Assembly (NCBI GenBank): GCA_964035545.1 | Contig: OZ037766.1 | Span: forward strand, 13,877,222 to 13,941,221 | From: Bugula neritina | Taxonomy: Eukaryota; Bryozoa; Gymnolaemata; Cheilostomatida; Bugulidae | DNA length: 64,000 nt | Direction: 5' to 3' | Shown here: one piece after another, positions 12,001 to 18,400 of the stretch | Position numbering within the stretch: the stretch's first letter is position 1 | Layout: each line of letters opens with the position of its first letter | Made by a program: the position numbers and the translations under genes | The notes under the pieces: generated by a model | The model's database searches: none | What the model saw: the letters and a program-made list of their open reading frames with translations, nothing else | Told to the model about the DNA's origin: nothing

Positions 12001-15000
12001 CTCGATGCATTTGGGTAGCCAACAGGTAAGCTTCTCCAGCCTCCAGGGCATCCTCTATTCTGGTTATCCCTTTAGCTCGTAGGTGATGGTCTAGGCCCAG
12101 GTCGTTTAGGGACTGGACAAAGGCGTCATAGGTGTAACGCTCTTGGTGTTGTGCTGGCAGATCGCTATATGCAATCTGCGCCAGCTTCTTCACCGTCGCG
12201 GCATGTTCTTGTAGCGAGGTCCCCGGGGTGCGGCACAATCTCTCCAGCTTGGTCCTGGCGTCTATGACGGAGGTGCCAAAACGGGCCCGCAGCGCAGCCA
12301 GTATGCCGTCTACGTCCGTTCCCACTCCGTACGGCTTGGCTTGCTCCGTCACCGCCCTCCGCAATTTGATAAGGGCCACTCTATGCGGCCATTGAGCAAC
12401 TTCCATTACCTCTCTAAATTCTTGTATAAATTGTTCGACATCTTCCGACCCAGTAAAGGTGGGAGCTTTCAAGCAATGTCTATAAGCTTCTTCTCCTTCA
12501 CGATTCACAGGATTAACAGCATTTCTACGCTCACCTTCTACTGGGGGTGGTTGCATTCTAGCATGTTCGGTCTCCATCTTTGATATACACTATCCCACCG
12601 CTGCCACCACTGTTATAGTTTTCAGATTTAGGGTTGATGTGTCACCAAGAGAGTCTATTTAACACTAGAGAAACTTCACCAGTTAAGTCGAGTAGATATC
12701 GTTATATTTAATGCAAGAATACATAATAAAAATCCAATGTACAACAGTAATGATACACACGTCTATTTAGTTTACAGCACTATCCTCAACTGAGCTAGTA
12801 GCGCGAAGCGGCTACTATTACTTATAAAACAGCTTAGCTAATTGGCTAATACATTGTTCCGGGTCAATACGCAACCTTGCGTATTGTGTTGCTGGTAGCT
12901 CCACGAGCCACCACAATACACTACAGGATGACTAACTTTACATTTAAGCCTTTTGTCGTTTGCTGCCCTTCTACTTAGACTCTAGAGTTTTGGGCTCAGT
13001 TGTGTTCATGTTGTTTGCATTTTGTGCATATTCAATGTGCTATGCTACACTTTACTTTTTCAAAACAAGCTAAATAGAGTTCATCATAGTATTCCAGATA
13101 TTGACACTTTACACAAATATTCTGCATTTCTACGCATTGAATGACAAATTTTGGAAACATGTTTTCTACATGAGTGTGCATTCTTCAAAGAAGAATAATA
13201 TTTGCAGGTTTGATGATTTAGTGAATATGGTGCCTAAAGAATGCTCTTCTCAATGGTACTTCAAGGTTATACTAGACAAGCTAAGGTTGTTTGGGATTGT
13301 AAGTATCATTTAATGAGACGTTATGATAATATACTTTTAACTGCACTGGACACAGTCACTGGGTTGTTTTACTTTAAATAGTAGGGCTCTGCTGAACATT
13401 AGCAATAATGTTTAGTTAATTAAATTGAATGTTTGAACTCGTAAAGGGTGATTGACTTTTAGTGACTAGGGAGTTGAAAGTTGTTCAATATTCAAGTTAT
13501 CTTTATAAACCAGTAAAATAATGTCTATACAGGTTGCTGACATGGGTTGGTAGGTAAACTACAATTAACTTATACATCCGGGTTTTTGTGCGAATTTGTT
13601 CTCACCTGATGTGGCCCAGTCTGTTCAATAATAACATGCATAATTAAAAATGCAATGCAGCTGTGCATTGAAAATGTTGCTGTTTACAATTTCAATAAAA
13701 TCAGGATTATTGATTCATGCTATGCAATACGGGTGGCTGTTGAACTGCACCTGCCTGACATAACCTCAGGTGAGAACAAATAGAAACATAGCCAGATATG
13801 ACTGTTTTAGCCTGTCCCCCTACATTATCACAGCTATGTATGTCTCCAACATCGCTTATCACTGCAATCTATTTCATACAACCAAATGAGTATTTATTAC
13901 ATTTCGTGTAAGTCCAAATTCAATCAATATGCATGTATAATTTTATACCATTGTGCTGTTGCCTTATTTCATTATGAGTTTGTAATCATTTATTACATGT
14001 TTCATTAGGTCTCATGCTCACTGTTTTTGAGAGTATTGTTTTAACAGTCAACTGTTCAGTTCAAATCACAAATTTCTTTGTGGTAACATTTAATACAGCA
14101 TTGCAGCTAAATCAGGTTCACTTATTTACAGATATTAATATTTTTAGCCTTTGAACACAAGCGTTCTCAGGTAGTTAACATTAACCACTTGTATGTTCCA
14201 AAACCCAAACTATTTACAGTATCCTAAACACTTAAATTTTCTTGAGCAAATTAATTCCAGTAATGTATGCCAACTGTAAGGTAGCTCATTAAAGTGTTAA
14301 GCACCTATGTATATGGATTTTAGATCTATTAATTATTAAAGGTCTTGATATAGAACTATTAGGCTCTATATACAGTCATAATGTAATCTGTATTCAGACC
14401 TGCATATATTGACTACCCATTTCTTTAAATGGCTCCAAGATAGTGAAATGCTATCATGTACAAAAATATCATGTGCTTTATTGTAGAAGTATGGACCAGA
14501 TAACAAGGTGATATGGCTATATATTTGATATTTGCTATGTAATTCACTGCATCGTCACTTTGCTTTGTGTTACAGCTTAAAGCACCCAAATACTGTTCAA
14601 ATAACCTAAGTTTTTAAAGTAGTTTAATCCACCATCTTATCTATTTATAGGCTTAAATTTCCCCCTTCAGTCATTTTGTGATCATTCAAAATCACTGCAT
14701 GCAAGATTAACTCCCAAAATAACAACAACCAAATTGTACTCTTTCTCTCAAAAGTCGGATATATTGTATCATAGAAATAGCTATTTATTTTTTTATATTA
14801 AATAGCAGTATTTATAATTTGAGATCTAGCATACAAAGTTTAAATTCCAAGTGATTTTAATTTAAGAGTGTTGTGTGCAGTCACCAACCTATCTTTGGGA
14901 ATGAGTGTTCAGTGCTGTGGAAATGACAATAACACAGAGTGTGCTTAATTAAAACATATCTATGATTTTCAATCTGGTATATTATTTCCTTGCAGACTGA

Positions 15001-15223
15001 AAGCTCAAGTAAAGCTAGTGAACATAAGTTTACTAAAGTATTGAAGTTTATCAGATCATGGGAGATTTGTTCACCAAATATAGCTTCTGCTGTGGAGTTT
15101 TGTCGTGATAGAATCATTGAAATGAACGAAGAAGATTTTGAAGAGCTTCTTCAGCATTTATTCCCGACAACGGAGCGACCAAAGACAGCCCCTGTAAAAT
15201 CTGCGAGAGGAAGCCACATATAA
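39..15223 (+). CDS. Coiled-coil protein, possibly CCDC60-like; 11 exons, 5' end outside window
   Basis: Exons: 39-169, 1039-1170, 1537-1668, 2372-2476, 2585-2758, 3338-3489, 3832-4004, 4389-4627, 5201-5362, 13208-13298, 14996-15223. All junctions are GT-AG and phases agree, giving one frame of 572 residues to a TAA. An ATG lies at 54-56, but an acceptor-like AG at 37-38 with an open frame behind it means earlier exons may exist. The protein is hydrophilic: an acidic Ser/Asp start (GSDSESSSDDE), a hydrophobic helix around QLCCLHWLLKSM (exon 4), Lys/Glu-rich coiled-coil stretches (exons 8-9) and a compact helical C-terminus (FCRDRIIEMNEEDFEELL). Size and layout recall CCDC60, a poorly characterised coiled-coil family; this naming is from memory and weak, so no symbol is given. 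Oddity: intron 5363-13207 carries an antisense 7.4-kb retrotransposon. Confidence 0.72.
457..913. repeat. GTGTGC hexamer microsatellite with strictly alternating purine-pyrimidine flanks
   Basis: From about 501 to 889 the sequence is an almost perfect GTGTGC array of about 65 copies. It is flanked by (TG)n and TGCGTA variants that keep strict purine-pyrimidine alternation from about 457 to 913. It lies in the intron between the first two visible exons of the coiled-coil gene. All frames are open only because the unit contains no stop codon; no protein is implied. Confidence 0.97.
4705..4805 (-). mobile_element. tRNA-derived SINE-like repeat, copy A
   Basis: A 101-bp unit is repeated nearly identically 223 bp downstream. 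On the minus strand, 4788-4719 folds like a tRNA: an A-box-like D arm (TGGTGTAATGGTTAGCAC, as in tRNA-Gln), a B box (GGTTCGATTCC) and an acceptor stem pairing GTCCCCG with TGAGGGC with one mismatch. The anticodon arm is abnormal: the best stem (CTCGC/GCCAG) has a C-C mismatch and leaves only six loop bases. A T-rich stretch and shared flanks outside the tRNA part argue for a SINE head rather than a working tRNA gene. Confidence 0.65.
4928..5028 (-). mobile_element. tRNA-derived SINE-like repeat, copy B
   Basis: Second copy of the 101-bp unit, with the tRNA-like part at 5011-4942. It differs from copy A by a few bases, including a better T arm (CTCGGGTTCGATTCCCAG) and CTTGC in place of CTCGC in the anticodon stem. 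The same flanks (TGTAAAATAATTTT at the low-coordinate side, TGGGTAAACTCAAC at the other) bound both copies, so the duplication included them. A 122-bp unique spacer separates the copies. Confidence 0.65.
5475..5779 (-). repeat. LTR (3' LTR in element orientation)
   Basis: A 305-bp terminal repeat, identical as far as I can read to 12611-12915. It starts TGTTATAG and ends CCACCACA on the plus strand. Confidence 0.97.
5780..5790 (-). promoter_or_regulatory. Polypurine tract
   Basis: Directly inside the 3' LTR, the minus strand reads GGAGGGGGCAG up to the LTR edge. This is the position and composition expected for the plus-strand primer of reverse transcription. One pyrimidine interrupts it near the LTR. 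Confidence 0.75.
6044..7117 (-). CDS. Third retrotransposon ORF: zinc-finger and coiled-coil protein in env position
   Basis: A 357-residue ORF starts at an ATG 17 nt after the pol stop and ends before the polypurine tract, inside the LTR-bounded element. Residues 25-50 are acidic (NDDEDTVMADGLLDLELD). Residues 50-145 are Ser/Thr/Pro-rich. A C2H2 finger follows (C155, C158, H171, H175), then a second cysteine/histidine group (C181, C183, H196, C202) with CHC-type spacing. A basic Ser/Pro linker leads to a helical coiled coil at about 310-352 (NLREVEARAHDLEQEVYRL). There is no signal peptide or membrane segment, so it is not an envelope protein. The layout resembles a DNA-binding regulator that dimerises; role unknown. 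Confidence 0.85.
   Translation of the reverse strand: METGSMPVDSELIQQIESELLGTTFHVNDDEDTVMADGLLDLELDTVLGQSTHDSSVPRVHSKSSDSQTSNGRQSLELGCKDPPRSNTNSTFVDTLAPVSPGMPSLEMAWDSEPAPTTSTTRKLPPQLEATSNWITPATEREIRTHQGGEGNRECNLCQQRFTTHRRLKVHLPQHYITTFCPCGEYSYNRDYLLRHQRTMQCYQGHVYEVDESSYPAFLNAIKPLITDSARLSRLEQGFPSPRPIISGAADKPTQSANSPPHSPIRMPHTFPRVVLQRVDTNAYTLPPPLPSSERKRHRQPTSSRSSPWARNLREVEARAHDLEQEVYRLAPRVQAASSELKYLQESIKRMKRAARS
7135..11466 (-). CDS. pol: Retrotransposon Pol: protease, reverse transcriptase, RNase H, integrase
   Basis: The frame opens after TAA 11467-11469; numbering here starts at the GTG at 11409, giving 1,424 codons. Aspartic protease DSG is at 26-28. Reverse transcriptase carries SAWSSPVVLVRKKDGSWRF and the catalytic YLDD at 456-459. 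RNase H starts near DTDAS (603-607). Integrase has the zinc-binding H871, H875, C905, C908 and the D937, D997, E1033 triad (35 residues between the last two). A chromodomain-free GPY/F-type module (KFVGPYVVV) follows. The C-terminal tail is Pro/Glu-rich and ends CDCIRSG plus about 70 residues. All key catalytic residues are present, so the enzyme set looks functional. Expression most likely needs frameshifting from gag. Confidence 0.96.
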   Translation of the reverse strand, partial: TTGGTPAVLSNQDSTCGGGVKVQPHGESYFLPGKVAGNAVTFLLDSGCTTNLLSRRVFEALPRRDRDRVRPYTGEHGTLADGSCIPFYGIIELPGRVRDQAVQETFIIGQLEEDAILGMPFLKQHQCRIDFSKSVVLMGGRELVCVDKFGRPLVGGVQVVRNCTVPGRSRATIHCRVNSNRIARLGVVESAHEKIQLASSLNRLTERGEVLVQCVNPFTEPIELPAGSMLGRFHSVQEEDVGPSLGDATEAPPRHPIQGRGAVPTHLRELYETASGGCASNRERQAMAKLLRDYGDVFSSGENDVGLTGIVRHEILLTAGTAPVRQPTRRLGPEKEKEVSRQVRDLLDRGLIEPAHSAWSSPVVLVRKKDGSWRFCVDYRKLNSVTIQDAYPLPRIDESLDALAGSKYFSTLDLLSGYWQVPLSPDAQEKAAFITRDGLWKWKVLPFGLTSAPATFQRLMEQVLSGLHWKTLLVYLDDVIVISPDFETHVSRLQEVFERLRGAGLKLKPSKCALLQPEVKYLGHVVGRNGVATDPEKVRAVEDWVTPQDLTGLRAFLGLVGYYRQYIPDFAGIAQPLNRLTAKGVTWQWTPVEQEAFDRLKGCLLTAPILAYPDPTLEYILDTDASDQNVGAVLSQVQEGREVVVAYYSKSLSPAERNYCTTRKELLAVIKSVKHFRPYLYGRKFRLRTDHASLIWLCRRAEPSSQVARWLEILAEFSYQIEHRPGKRHSNADGLSRRPDGGCKQCLNIERRDGGPPRCELETLAHHGAPFDWDQGQLRQRVDESPEDVQNLRANPILAGNVRELKKLQEELPGVVADIYRAKREGRRPSEERIRQGCAEFRLYCQRWDSLRIGQDGLLTISLAASGRHPERKRVVCPTAIRRELIWDTHKQAHAGVKRVISKLRLRWYWPQMERDVRLRVKQCEICQASKHSRPPGEAGRRRLYAGRPWQVVAVDLVGPMPLTPRGNNWILVLTDHFTRWADALAIPDASAPTVARALDQHVFCYFGLPEQIHSDQGAQFQSQLMSDLCHLWGVNQSRTTPYHPQGNGVVERNNRMLGDALRSLLLGRGQEEWDTVLPQVMRAYRSTPHTSTGETPNLLMLGRETRVPDHLTYHVPEQDNSVHEYASELVERMKAAHEILRQQQWKVRHEDSDEPPLYQRGDKVWMVNYRRRRGQADKLKPKFVGPYVVVEAMPNHTYKIERSGQVSIQNESRLKPYWASPDGVGEAPPLLEPRRQTTTRGRRRHGPEYEVVIPREENLVREERQLLSTEACPPPPSLIPSLPETEPVPEVQTPTEGGAPSGEQEEVTTNGEVETPLEAPTNEPASVSPPRERGQRTRKPPPYLKDFVCDCIRSGAYESLGENRTGKCWSCEPHANINFCEGGIVGGINARKANSSDLVPQKRCSAFSYADIAKGRRISQPAPTLPRTLSMDINTEFPGKPV
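11406..11418 (-). promoter_or_regulatory. G10 slippery run before stop, middle frame to pol
   Basis: Ten consecutive G (minus strand, 11418-11409) are followed at once by TGA in the middle frame. A -1 slip on the run enters the pol frame at GTG AAA GTA, 25 codons before the protease DSG. The pol frame is closed upstream by TAA at 11467-11469, so it has no start of its own. An assembly error in run length would remove the need for slippage. Confidence 0.5.
11409..11804 (-). CDS. Basic Arg/Pro-rich middle frame between gag and pol
   Basis: This frame is open from just after a TGA at 11805-11807 down to the TGA at 11406-11408. It is the -1 frame relative to gag and overlaps gag by about 90 bases. 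It has no convincing start codon. Downstream of the overlap it encodes a strongly basic stretch (RPKPRRHQPRRRKPRKPR) followed by proline-rich sequence. I see no protease motif and no zinc knuckle. The best reading is a frameshift extension of Gag serving as a nucleocapsid-like RNA-binding segment. An alternative is spacer sequence that is open by its GC-rich composition. Confidence 0.55.
11711..12577 (-). CDS. gag: Retrotransposon Gag
   Basis: A 288-residue frame starts at an ATG 33 nt inside the primer site and ends at TAA 11711-11713. The central part, about residues 40-200, has the composition and helical pattern of a retrotransposon Gag capsid domain (EDVEQFIQEFREVMEV, the YDAFVQSLNDLG region). 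The N-terminus is short and hydrophilic. The C-terminus becomes Gln/Gly/Pro-rich. I see no CCHC zinc knuckle in this frame; the last residues after NCHG belong to a stretch that also encodes a hairpin and overlaps the next frame. Gag would form the particle shell; nucleic-acid binding may be supplied by the basic frame reached by frameshifting. Confidence 0.88.
   Translation of the reverse strand: METEHARMQPPPVEGERRNAVNPVNREGEEAYRHCLKAPTFTGSEDVEQFIQEFREVMEVAQWPHRVALIKLRRAVTEQAKPYGVGTDVDGILAALRARFGTSVIDARTKLERLCRTPGTSLQEHAATVKKLAQIAYSDLPAQHQERYTYDAFVQSLNDLGLDHHLRAKGITRIEDALEAGEAYLLATQMHRAQRNPPVVGVSAARATTSSEALPLEAEVDRMVEMLGQLVTILAGAGPGQALRMPPTPVGQGWSSADQDQGQKGRPQYQGVLNCHGPRTLSLPAGRN
11718..11762 (-). 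promoter_or_regulatory. Predicted -1 ribosomal frameshift signal, gag to middle frame
   Basis: In element orientation the heptamer GTTAAAC (11762-11756) reads G-TTA-AAC in the gag frame and GTT-AAA in the -1 frame. After a 5-nt spacer comes a perfect 10-bp GC stem: CGGCCCGCGG at 11750-11741 pairs with CCGCGGGCCG at 11727-11718 across a 13-nt loop. The gag stop lies just beyond. GUUAAAC is an established slippery site in arteriviruses, and the spacer and stem match the usual -1 layout. Function is inferred. Confidence 0.7.
12592..12609 (-). promoter_or_regulatory. Primer-binding site complementary to tRNA-Leu 3' end
   Basis: One base inside the 5' LTR, the plus strand reads ATCCCACCGCTGCCACCA. 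This equals the 3' end of animal tRNA-Leu (AAG or TAG isoacceptors, ending ATCCCACCGCTGCCA) plus the added CCA. The element RNA therefore carries an 18-nt perfect complement. The tRNA identity is from memory of the tRNA-Leu sequence. Confidence 0.85.
12611..12915 (-). repeat. LTR (5' LTR in element orientation)
   Basis: A 305-bp terminal repeat matching 5475-5779. In element orientation transcription should start in this copy and read toward lower coordinates. A TATA-like TTTATAAG is present on the minus strand inside the LTR and could serve the promoter. Confidence 0.97.
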
Positions 15224-15318
15224 CTGCATTTCATTTCAACCAGAAATGATTAGATTAATTTTTTGCTAAAGTTTCTGTAGAAGCAATTTTAATTTGCAAT
15301 AGGGCTATTGCACTGATA

Positions 15319-15324
15319 TTTATT
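15319..15324 (-). terminator. Candidate poly(A) signal of RFC1
   Basis: The plus-strand TTTATT is AATAAA on the minus strand, 145 nt after the RFC1 stop. Its position relative to 15413-15418 would make the two convergent 3' ends overlap. Confidence 0.4.
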
Positions 15325-15412
15325 AAGCTAAGTCAATTTTTGTTGGGCTGTTATTTAGCTTCAAGTAGGTTTGTTAAATTTTTCGAGTTTGAATATTATA
15401 TTTTCAAGACCA

Positions 15413-15418
15413 AATAAA
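15413..15418 (+). terminator. Candidate poly(A) signal of the coiled-coil gene
   Basis: AATAAA lies 190 nt after the stop codon at 15223, in a T-rich 3' region, and is the first exact match I see. If used, the transcript would end close to the RFC1 stop codon on the other strand. Confidence 0.4.
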
Positions 15419-15468
15419 CAAAAAATAGACATGTATCATTATATACAGAAGATATTGTGCATTCCATT

Positions 15469-18400
15469 TTATTTTTTCTTCTTTTCTGTTGCTTTAGATT
15501 TTTTGCTGGATGAAGCCTTTGCTTTAGGTTTGGAGTCTTTCGACTTTGTTGTTGACTTGTCAGACTTCTACAATGTACAGCATGCTATTACAGGGCTTCT
15601 AGGAGAATTGAGTGTAGAAGTAAGGAATTCACTAGGCTTATACTAACATCTATGGTTAAATGCAGTAACTTAGCTCCGAAATAAAAACTTCATCATGCAA
15701 AAATATGCATTTTCTCAGACAAAATTTATTAGAATATACTAATAGTACGATTCTAAATAAGACAGCTACGGTTTAGGGATGCACATTAATAATCCTGTCA
15801 TAACTGAGCTGAATGATTCATAGCTTTTCCGATAGGAAAAGTCATAAGGCTTAAGCAGCCCAAAGGAATGAGAAACTATAAAAGTATAAGCTTTGCTGAC
15901 TGAATGAATAGATTATAAAACAATATTGGTACATTGGATCTGGCAGCTTGCAATTTTGTGTGGAACTGCCTACACCAGTAAAAGCAAACGAGCTGCAACT
16001 TTAGAACATTTTAGAATCAGGCAGTAAAAAGAGATCAACTAGAGAAAAAGTTGGCCAAGTAGATAGATATAGGTGGGGAAAATAACAAGAGTATATATAA
16101 GACTGTAGAAAGAAGTGTAAAGGAAGTTGCGATAATCTACTTACTACTTTTAAAGCTTTGATGACCTCTTCATCAGAATCATTATCAGATTCGCTGACCT
16201 CATTATCCAAATCGTCATTACTAACCCGAGACTGTCGCTTCTTAAGAGAACCGGCCACAGTGGAGTAGTGAAGTTTGTGTGATGACTTGTTGTAAGACCT
16301 TGTCATGGCGGCTTTAGTCTAAAGAAAGTAGTGAAAACATGTTTGATAGAAGGAAAGTAGAGATAGTTGGCCAAGACGTTATAAACCAGTATGAATTACT
16401 TTATAGCTGACCTCCACTTAGGAGCAGTAGTGGAGAAATTGAGATAGCTCAAGTTCTTTATTTTCCTTATAAACTTTAGTTTGAAGTGCGGATTAAAGTC
16501 TTGTAAGAACATAACTTGGTTTACCACATATCTAATCTAGAACACAGGCTTTTCTCCATTACTGCGCCTACCTTTATAGTTGCTAGTTGATAACTTATTA
16601 GTATGTTGAAAAAGGGACTGTAGAAACTACTCATAGAACTTCAATCTATATGTTCTCCAGATCGAAGTTTACCAAAGTTTTCAGTATGCTGCAGTGCAAT
16701 TACTATTAGCTCATATCATGTAGCATGACTTCTCACATTTAGATTGAGATGATAAACAATGAGTTAACCTTAGATTCAACTTGGGAACGGAGATCTGTGA
16801 GCCCAGGCCAGACTGTCAGCTCGAGTATATTGTCATAATCATCCTTCAGCAAATCATACTCTTCCATCAGATCAACCACCTGCTTTACTCCGTCAGTCTG
16901 CTTGTCGTGAACCAGCGGAAGTATAAGTCGATCTTTCAACACTGGCAGGTAATCCATATTCACGTTCTGAGCAGTGCCACTGATGCTACAAAACACACGG
17001 TACTATATAATATAAGTACACAGCCGTATCATTTAAACACAGCATGCTATCGACTGGTGGTGGTGGTGATTGCAGTTTATAACTAACAATTAGATATATA
17101 CACATAACATACACTACTCTTATGTTAGCAGGTAAACATAATGACGTAGAAGGTTAGTATGGACTGGTGGCAATGTGTGAAACACCATCTACGATGACGT
17201 ACGTGAAAATCAAATGAGATAATAGGAATGACGGATACAGCTAAATTTCCCCATGTTATATGAATGCTTTGAAGTAACTGCTTTTTAAAATATTATTTTC
17301 ATGTTTTTATATTTTTATATATTCCTTACTTCAAACTCATGTGGGTAAAAAGCTCCTTGTTTAAACGAGAATTCTTGTTTGTTGAAGAAAATTTTCCCAG
17401 CCATTTGGGAAATTCAATTCTCTGTGAAAGATGTCCAGATAATACTTCGCACGGAAGAACACTGGAAAACATCGCCTACAGTAGCAAGCATAAATGGTAC
17501 AACATAAATATCATAGATCAGTAAACAGGCCTTATCATTAGTATAAATATCAGCAGCTCATTTATTTACTCCTAATACACTGGGTTTCCATTATGGAATG
17601 AATGCTCATATGATGAATTTGTGGCTGCAGGCTTTGCATGAACTTATGGTTTTGGTTTATTCGATGCAACTGTTTCCAAAAATCGAATGAAAAATCCATC
17701 CGCATAATTCGAAGCTTCAGGAACACAGTGATAATCCCACACTGTCATTAACATTTTGTAAAACATATAGACAAAGATCCATGTGTGTTCTGTACTCACA
17801 ATACAGCCAGGAACCTGGTAAAACATGTTATTAGAATGCTGGGCACTTCAGTATTTCATAGTTGACAACTTAATAGATACACAGAAGTCTGTCTAATGTA
17901 AACAACTATTGTAACAATAACATGATAAATCTTATGTAATAATAAAGAGTTAGGGGGCCCTGGTACATGCTGGTATAATGAATATCTAATTAGTCACTAG
18001 ATACACACCTGCATTGGCAGCAGTCCCCACTTGTCTGATCTGATGGCCTTGCTGATGACATCACCAGTGCATATGTACCTGGCAGCTTTAGCCAGCCTGT
18101 GCAGGGTGTTGCCAGCTCCGTCCCTACTGCAACACAACAAGAAACTAACTCTATTACTCAGTCAATGAAATACTTCAAGTAATGCTTGCATATACAAAAT
18201 AATCCTTTCCAAAAACCATGGCACAGATTTCTCAATAGTCTGCTAACACAAATATAAGAACTAAATTATAGGAAAAAAGTGTATTTTAGGATAAATTGAT
18301 TAGTTGACAGAAATTAACTTTTAATATGCCTGCCTTTTTAAACTCTACGATTACAAATTATGGCCCACAATTATTGCTATAAAGTTGATTTCGTCTATTA

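Larger units (their letters stand above)
5475..12915 (-). mobile_element. Complete Ty3/gypsy LTR retrotransposon inserted antisense in an intron
   Basis: A 7,441-bp element is bounded by two 305-bp LTRs that I find identical by eye. They begin TG and end CA in window orientation and are flanked by a 4-bp target duplication ATAC (5471-5474 and 12916-12919). In element (minus-strand) order it contains LTR, tRNA-Leu primer site, gag, a basic middle frame, pol (protease, RT, RNase H, integrase), a third zinc-finger ORF, polypurine tract and LTR. Integrase after RNase H is the Ty3/gypsy order. No stop or frameshift is visible inside the catalytic domains. Identical LTRs and intact frames imply a recent insertion. 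It occupies nearly all of the 7.8-kb intron 5363-13207 of the coiled-coil gene. Confidence 0.97.

Noticed and set aside
17339-17524. Plus-strand frame containing FPSHLGN, resembling an RFC1 motif
   Set aside because: The true RFC1 exon is on the minus strand at 17330-17475 (EFPKWLGKFSSTNK) with correct splice phases; the plus-strand likeness is coincidence.
17644-17826. Minus-strand frame between two RFC1 exons
   Set aside because: Flanking RFC1 exons join in phase without it and the family has no extra segment there; it is intron.
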